From: Candidatus Stahliibacteriota bacterium
GTDB lineage: Bacteria; Hydrothermota; Tepidihabitantia; SM23-42
NCBI GenBank assembly: GCA_004376785.1
Contig: SOIY01000045.1
Span: forward strand, 1 to 18,085
DNA: 18,085 bases
Direction: 5' to 3'
Shown here: in pieces, positions 14,158 through 18,085 of the stretch
Position numbering within the stretch: the stretch's first letter is position 1
Layout of the letters: each line of letters opens with the position of its first letter
The notes under the pieces: generated by a model
What the model saw: only the letters and a program-made list of their open reading frames with translations
Databases searched by the model: none
What the model was told of the DNA's origin: nothing
Made by a program: the position numbers and the translations under genes

Positions 14158-15354
14158 TTACCAGATTCCGGGAATCGAATAACCGCAGAATTTACACTTA
14201 CCGTTCTTTACATTGTTTTTCAGGACTTGAAAATGGACACGATGGATTATGCGTTTCTGGCAATTAGGACAGAAAGTGGAGTTTAGCTCATGGCCTGGCA
14301 CATTACCGATCGTAACATATTGTAGACCCGCATCTTTGGCAATCCGGTGTGCCTTTTCCAAATCCTTTATTGATGTTGCAGGTATGTTTGTGAGTTTATA
14401 ATTTGGAAAGAAGCGAGAAAAATGTAATGGTACATCATCACCTAAATGTTCTTTGATCCAGAGGCACATCCTTTTTATATCATCATGATTGTCATTCAAG
14501 CCAGGTATAAGAAGATTCACAATCTCAAGCCACTTGTTTTCCTCTTTTATAATCTCTAATGTTTTCATGCACGGTTCCAATTTGGCAGAAGAGGTATTCT
14601 CATAAAATTCGTTGGTAAATCCCTTTAAATCAATAGTCACTGCATCAGTAAATTTTAGCAATTCTTTTAATGGTTTTGGGCTCATTGAGCCATTTGAATG
14701 AAACAGTATGTTGAGCCCTTTTTCTTTTGCAATCTTTGCCATATCATAAACATATTCATAAAATGATGTGGGTTCATTATAGGTAAAAGAAAGCGTAGGT
14801 ATTTTCTTGCTTATCGCAATATCAACACCCTGCTCAGGTGTAAGTTCATAGATATAATCCATCTCCTCGATTGACTTCTGGGAAAGATGCCAATTATGAC
14901 AAAATTTACAGCGAAAATTGCAGCCAGCAGTACCAAAACAGAGAATTTCAGTTCCCGGGAACATATGATAGGCAGGTTCTTTTTCTATTGGGTCTATGTG
15001 AACGGCTGAGGGTCTGGAATGAACCAAACTATAAAGTTTACCATCAATATTTACCTTGTTGCGACAAAAACTCCTTTGTTCCTGTTTTAATACACAACCA
15101 CGAAAACAGACCTCACACTGGACCACGTCTTTATCTAATCTTTTATAAAACATTGCTTCTCGCAATGACCCTTTATCCATTGTTAATTTCTTATCTCCAT
15201 TAAATAAATTGAATAACCTCTTTCCCAATCCTATACCTATTAAAAAGATACTTCCTTTTCTTAAAAAATCACGACGCGAAACCTCTTTTTCAAAAAAATT
15301 TTCTGCTAAAAAACCTTTGTGTGCATTAACTGATTTTTGATAGGCCTTCATCAT
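14158..15354 (-). CDS. Radical SAM protein of the AmmeMemoRadiSam type, with a Tat motif
   Basis: A 398-residue radical SAM protein. The 4Fe-4S motif is CxxxCxxC in GCNFRCKFCHNW (Cys145, 149, 152). A Cys cluster precedes it (Cys80, 83, 87, 97), and a zinc-ribbon-like tail follows (Cys362/365 and 387/390). The layout and phrases such as FGTAGCNFRCKFCHNW, FTYNEP and IPGLND match the PflA-like enzyme of the AmmeMemoRadiSam system, whose reaction is unknown to me. The N-terminus carries SRRDFLRKG (26-34) followed by a hydrophobic stretch (35-44), a good twin-arginine signal without an obvious cleavage site. Tat export of a folded Fe-S enzyme fits. AMMECR1 and MEMO partners are not in the window. 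A promoter at 15371-15398 precedes it. Confidence 0.85.
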   Translation of the reverse strand: MMKAYQKSVNAHKGFLAENFFEKEVSRRDFLRKGSIFLIGIGLGKRLFNLFNGDKKLTMDKGSLREAMFYKRLDKDVVQCEVCFRGCVLKQEQRSFCRNKVNIDGKLYSLVHSRPSAVHIDPIEKEPAYHMFPGTEILCFGTAGCNFRCKFCHNWHLSQKSIEEMDYIYELTPEQGVDIAISKKIPTLSFTYNEPTSFYEYVYDMAKIAKEKGLNILFHSNGSMSPKPLKELLKFTDAVTIDLKGFTNEFYENTSSAKLEPCMKTLEIIKEENKWLEIVNLLIPGLNDNHDDIKRMCLWIKEHLGDDVPLHFSRFFPNYKLTNIPATSIKDLEKAHRIAKDAGLQYVTIGNVPGHELNSTFCPNCQKRIIHRVHFQVLKNNVKNGKCKFCGYSIPGIW

Positions 15355-15370
15355 TTCTCTTTATTAATTC

Positions 15371-15398
15371 ATTATATTAAGATATTATCATGAGTCAA
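15371..15398 (-). promoter_or_regulatory. Promoter of the radical SAM/SpeE-like operon
   Basis: Minus strand: TTGACT (15398-15393), 16-nt spacer, TATAAT (15376-15371). The predicted start near 15364 leaves a leader of about 10 nt containing AAAGAGAA before the ATG at 15354. Confidence 0.75.
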
Positions 15399-15411
15399 CT
15401 ATAGAGCAGTA

Positions 15412-15654
15412 GGGTCAAATCTCTACCCCGGTGAAATACTGGTAGATTGCACGGGGCGAGCTTTGAACATAACTTTGTTCCATGTTTCTTATTCTATGAT
15501 TTTGAGCCACGATATTTATTTTCCAGTTTGATTCTTCCCTGTTTCGCTATTGCCATTTTAATGTTCCTTTGTTTTTATACATTTTATTAAATTCTTCATT
15601 TCAATTATGCTAATATTTTTAACCTACCTTCGTTTGCAACGGGGATTTGACCCC
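15412..15654. mobile_element. Small inverted-repeat-bounded element (MITE or REP-like)
   Basis: The ends are inverted: GGGTCAAATC plus TCTACCCCG at 15412-15430, and CGGGGATTTGACCCC at 15640-15654. Near the left end, CTACC...GGTAG and CCCCG...CGGGG can form short hairpins (15424-15456). Inside, on the minus strand, is a 20-codon frame (15556-15494) with AAGGAAC upstream, too short to identify. No transposase is present. Similar GGGTCAAATC ends flank REP-associated transposase relics in other genomes, as far as I recall; that link is unproven. It occupies the 311-bp gap between the SnoaL-like gene and the radical SAM promoter. Confidence 0.45.
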
Positions 15655-15665
15655 ATTTCGCATCC

Positions 15666-16046
15666 TCATTCATATGCCATTCTTGAATCATAAAAGATTT
15701 TCTCTTCTTTAATTCGACCTTCTTCAAGTACAAAAAGGGATGCTCCTCTGATTGAATAGTCTTTACCTGATCGAATAGATTTCCCTGCCCAAGTCCACTC
15801 ACCTGCAGCTCTGTTTCCTAAGTTGAAGAAACCTACATTAGAAAATGAGACTTCTGGCATTGAAAATAATCGATCAAAGTATTCCTTCAGCACTGCCTTA
15901 TCAGTAATCCGATCTCCGCTCGATGTGTCTTCAAAAACAAATTCATCCGCGTAGAGCGAAACAAGGGTTTCTGAATCACGAGCGACAAGAGCTTGTTCCA
16001 CGCGCTCTAGAACATTGATAGACATCTCCGTGTCTCCTAATTTCAT
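15666..16046 (-). CDS. SnoaL/NTF2-like protein, possible cargo gene
   Basis: A 126-residue protein with the cone-shaped NTF2-like pattern: N-terminal helices (VLERVEQALVARDSETLVSLYADEFVFEDTS), then FDRLF and a sheet with GEWTWAGKSI, YSIRGASLFVLEEGRIKEEKIFYDS. This matches SnoaL-like or steroid-isomerase-like small enzymes and ester cyclases. A reaction cannot be assigned. GAGGAGG lies 5 nt upstream of the ATG at 16046, inside the dispersed repeat; an inner ATG at 16025 has no proper binding site. Codon usage looks more GC-rich than its neighbours. The gene is flanked by a 17-nt near-identical direct repeat (15644-15660, 16304-16320), suggesting acquisition as a module. Confidence 0.75.
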   Translation of the reverse strand: MKLGDTEMSINVLERVEQALVARDSETLVSLYADEFVFEDTSSGDRITDKAVLKEYFDRLFSMPEVSFSNVGFFNLGNRAAGEWTWAGKSIRSGKDYSIRGASLFVLEEGRIKEEKIFYDSRMAYE

Positions 16047-16320
16047 AACTCCTCCTCAAAAATTGTATATAGATTTTGATATTTGTCAATTGATTTTTGA
16101 GAGCGATGAATACTTTTTCAGAGCTCTCTACCACAATACGTGACAGGACTTAGGTTATACAACTACACAGGGATGAAACGAAAAAGTACGGTGTTCTACA
16201 TAGTTTTAACGCAGGGGAGATGACCCGACTCGGGTTCAAATACCTAAAATCCAAAATTACTAAAATACCTAAACAAATCAAATAAACTAAAGAAACCAGA
16301 ATCGATTTGACCCCACTTCG
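16039..16320 (-). repeat. Dispersed promoter-carrying repeat, copy 2
   Basis: Matches copy 1 at 11402-11778, but without its extra internal block. Shared parts include the start-codon and binding-site end (AATTTCATAACTCCTC), the promoter, a GAGAGC...GCTCTC stem (16099-16128) and a TACTTTTTC/GAAAAAGTA pair about 65 nt apart. Beyond GCAGGGGAGATGACCC come 7-bp-periodic words (TTCAAAT ACCTAAA, then ATCCAAA ATTACTA; 16235-16297) and the end motif GATTTGACCCCACTTCG (16304-16320). On the minus strand it drives the SnoaL-like gene. Confidence 0.85.
16062..16089 (-). promoter_or_regulatory. Repeat-borne promoter, copy 2 (SnoaL-like gene)
   Basis: Minus strand: TTGACA (16089-16084), 16-nt spacer, TACAAT (16067-16062). 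The predicted start near 16055 leaves a leader of about 9 nt that is essentially the GGAGGAG binding site before the ATG at 16046. Confidence 0.75.
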
Positions 16321-16341
16321 TCCGTTTTTAAGCAGCGAGGC

Positions 16342-16381
16342 TCATTTTCTCATTTAGTCAATTGACTAAATGAGAAAATGA
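16342..16381. promoter_or_regulatory. Perfect 40-bp palindrome, possible operator or hairpin
   Basis: The 20 bp at 16342-16361 are exactly complementary to 16362-16381 with no loop, centred on CAATTG. The inner part, TTTAGTCAATTGACTAAA, looks like an operator for a dimeric winged-helix regulator such as a MarR-type protein, but no regulator gene or adjacent promoter is seen. It sits between the dispersed repeat and the T9SS gene terminator. Confidence 0.5.
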
Positions 16382-16410
16382 TAATATCGCATGGCTGAGT
16401 TTACTATTAC

Positions 16411-16440
16411 GCCCCCACACCAATATATTGATGTGGGGGC
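16411..16440 (-). terminator. Near-perfect hairpin downstream of the T9SS-sorted protein gene
   Basis: 30-bp inverted repeat, GCCCCCACACCAATA (16411-16425) against TATTGATGTGGGGGC (16426-16440), with one mismatch. It lies 41 bp after the stop codon of the minus-strand gene. The GC-rich stem base fits a terminator or 3' stabiliser; the trailing U-run is poor. Confidence 0.5.
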
Positions 16441-16481
16441 AAGCCTTATCACGGAACCGCAAAAGCCGCAGGGGACGCAGT

Positions 16482-18056
16482 TCAGTGTAGGATAACCAAG
16501 GATTTTGAAGTTTTGCTATCAGGTGTTTCAAGCAAAAGAAAGTAGGTACCCCGGCTAAGTCCTTTTGTGTTCAGATTAATATTATATTTTCCTGCACTCA
16601 TATGTTCCCGCATAATCTTTTTAACCAGTTGACCTGCAGTATTATATAATTTCAATGAAACCATGTCTGATGTAGAGAGAGAAAAGGAAATCTTTGCACA
16701 TCGAGAGACTGGGTTAGGTAGAATTGTCAATTCTGTATTGGGTCTCTCTATACATGTATTTTCTTTTATACCTGTATATAAAAACCAGTACATGTCATAG
16801 TAGAGCTGTGCCCATTTGTCAACTGGAACAAGGGCAGTATCTGGTGGGTCGTCAGCATCTTCCCGGCTTGCACACATAACACCAACCAGCATTCTTACTA
16901 CCTCATCAGGCTCAAGGTCAAATGGCCCACTCGACATTAAGTATCTCTGGTCATCAGGGTCAGGGATTATTGTATCATAGGGCTCGTATTGACCTGTCTG
17001 AATATTATAGCCGGCAAGGGTTAAATAACGTTCCGGGTCAGTATGTGGTTCGATATCAAGAGTAAACCTCCTGTATGCTGTCATTCCTAATTGAGGATTT
17101 TCTGATGCATCGCGCCAGTCAGGCACGCCATCATTATCTACATCCCACATCTCTGGCGGTAAATTGTTCCAGTAATATGAACTGTCCCTTTCATACTGAT
17201 CAGGAATACCATCATTATCCTTGTCCTGACCCCATTCTAAGTCAAATGGGGTTTGTAATAAATCAATCCCGATTACTCCTGGGAAGGAATTCCACCCTGT
17301 TTCCTCTTCGTCCTGCCACTGGTATGCAACATCATCAATAATAATCGTATCACTATTAATAATGTATGTACGTTCAATGATAAATGTGCATATGTCATTA
17401 CCCACTCCTGCTTCATTACCAATATCACAATCCGTAGCAATGCCCAGATAACAATTGTGAAGATTATGTCCTGAAACATTTTTTATATCATAGGTCAAGA
17501 AAATCATGTCTTCTACTTCAATTATGTCCCAGTCATAAACAGTTTGATAAACTTCAATACCAATTGGTCTTGTATCTCCAGGCATATGATAATTAGAATC
17601 ACAATCATTAAAACAACACCAGGAATCCTGATGCGAAACAGTATCCTGGGGTGCCATGGGAAAAGTATCTTGCGGAGCAGGCCAGTTTGCAGGATACATA
17701 TATATGATGGCATTGGGATGATTAATCGGCATGTTGTTAAGACCGGGAACAAACTCGGATTGTCCACTTGACGGACCATAACCAATTGTCACAAGTGTAT
17801 CACCAGTTAATGAATCGATTGTTCCAAACCATATGCCCGCACCCCAAATATAATTTTGGTTCGTATATGCAGGCCACCAGCAGCCATAATTACTACCGGT
17901 TTCATCCTTGCCAAATTGGCCAAAGTTTGATATGCACATCTCCACCTGGTTTATATTATGTCTTATTACCTGGAATTCACGGCAAGATTGTGCTCCAGTG
18001 TTGGTATTTGCACCAAGGCAAACTGCCATACTTAGTATAAGAAAATACTTGTTCAT
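16482..18056 (-). CDS. Large secreted protein with a T9SS-type C-terminal sorting domain
   Basis: A 524-residue exported protein with a signal peptide (MNKYFLILSMAVCLGANTNTGAQ). The main body has no family I recognise, though it is rich in Trp, Tyr, Asp and Cys (FGQFGKDETGSNYGCWWPAYT, WGAGIWFGTID). Two thrombospondin-3-like calcium loops occur at 278-289 (DKDNDGIPDQYE) and 305-316 (DVDNDGVPDWRD). The last 80 residues are a type A sorting domain: ELTILPNPV (442-450), VSLKLYNTAGQLV (466-478), LSRGTYFLLLE (500-510), ending SLVILH. This implies export by Sec, then the type IX secretion system. GAGGAGG sits 4 nt before the ATG at 18056. Its promoter lies outside the window. Confidence 0.85.
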   Translation of the reverse strand: MNKYFLILSMAVCLGANTNTGAQSCREFQVIRHNINQVEMCISNFGQFGKDETGSNYGCWWPAYTNQNYIWGAGIWFGTIDSLTGDTLVTIGYGPSSGQSEFVPGLNNMPINHPNAIIYMYPANWPAPQDTFPMAPQDTVSHQDSWCCFNDCDSNYHMPGDTRPIGIEVYQTVYDWDIIEVEDMIFLTYDIKNVSGHNLHNCYLGIATDCDIGNEAGVGNDICTFIIERTYIINSDTIIIDDVAYQWQDEEETGWNSFPGVIGIDLLQTPFDLEWGQDKDNDGIPDQYERDSSYYWNNLPPEMWDVDNDGVPDWRDASENPQLGMTAYRRFTLDIEPHTDPERYLTLAGYNIQTGQYEPYDTIIPDPDDQRYLMSSGPFDLEPDEVVRMLVGVMCASREDADDPPDTALVPVDKWAQLYYDMYWFLYTGIKENTCIERPNTELTILPNPVSRCAKISFSLSTSDMVSLKLYNTAGQLVKKIMREHMSAGKYNINLNTKGLSRGTYFLLLETPDSKTSKSLVILH

Positions 18057-18085
18057 AAATCCTCCTCTTCTCTGTTTATCATAAC

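Noticed and set aside
15494..15556. 20-codon frame inside the inverted-repeat element as a transposase remnant
   Set aside because: It has a plausible binding site, but it is too short to assign to any transposase family, so it is mentioned only in the element entry.
15605..15802. 65-codon minus-strand frame overlapping the end of the SnoaL-like gene
   Set aside because: Out-of-frame shadow of the SnoaL-like gene that continues into the inverted-repeat element; no binding site.
16391..16495. 34-codon plus-strand frame beside the 40-bp palindrome
   Set aside because: No ribosome binding site; it runs through the terminator hairpin and into the end of the T9SS-sorted gene on the other strand.

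Overview
The window looks like a chromosomal segment of an uncultured Gram-negative-type bacterium. GC is low by eye, the genes are compact, the set is housekeeping-rich, and there is a secreted protein with a C-terminal T9SS-type sorting domain. That combination (T9SS tail, ARPP-1 protein, membrane-fused spermidine-synthase-like protein beside a radical SAM protein, no phage or plasmid genes) suggests the FCB side of the tree, for example the candidate WOR-3/Stahlbacteria group. The taxonomic guess is inference; no marker gene here settles it.

Layout. 1-570: tail of an unidentified + strand ORF, a 7-bp-periodic AT-rich inverted repeat, then initiator tRNA-fMet (-) with its own consensus promoter and a terminator hairpin. 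571-1587 (-): ARPP-1-domain protein with a signal peptide, preceded by a tandem heptamer repeat. 1972-5544 (+): pdxJ-secD-secF-pgpA, a tight cluster with ATGA-type overlaps that starts from a consensus promoter with essentially no leader. 5673-7107 (+): cinA (CinA C-terminal type) and two half-length permease genes. 7174-7953 exoA and 8114-8668 thpR (+), each with its own promoter. 8788-10726 (+): an overlapping pair, an SUMF1/FGE-like lipoprotein and an M23 peptidase-like protein, both lacking a catalytic residue. 10845-16046 (-): a small outer-membrane-type protein, a membrane spermidine-synthase-like protein with an upstream Tat-signal radical SAM gene, and a SnoaL/NTF2-like gene. These are interspersed with repeats. 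16482-18056 (-): a large T9SS-sorted protein with two Ca-binding-type Asp repeats.

Two themes run through the non-coding DNA. First, eight promoters can be read by eye as TTGAYA (or TTGACT)-N16-TANNAT, all with exactly 16 nt between the boxes and all placed so that the predicted 5' leader is 0 to about 13 nt. Two (pdxJ, exoA) look leaderless. Second, the accessory interval 11.4-16.4 kb holds a two-copy dispersed repeat that carries one of these promoters plus a ribosome binding site and start codon. It also holds several copies of a GATTTGACCCC motif in both orientations, one nested inverted repeat and a perfect 40-bp palindrome. 7-bp-periodic word repeats recur at 101-238, 1630-1720 and 16235-16297.

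The best candidates for something undescribed are the promoter-dispersing repeat with its SnoaL gene, the Tat-signal radical SAM/membrane SpeE-like pair, and the FGE-like/M23-like overlapping pair. None is proven; all are read from sequence alone.
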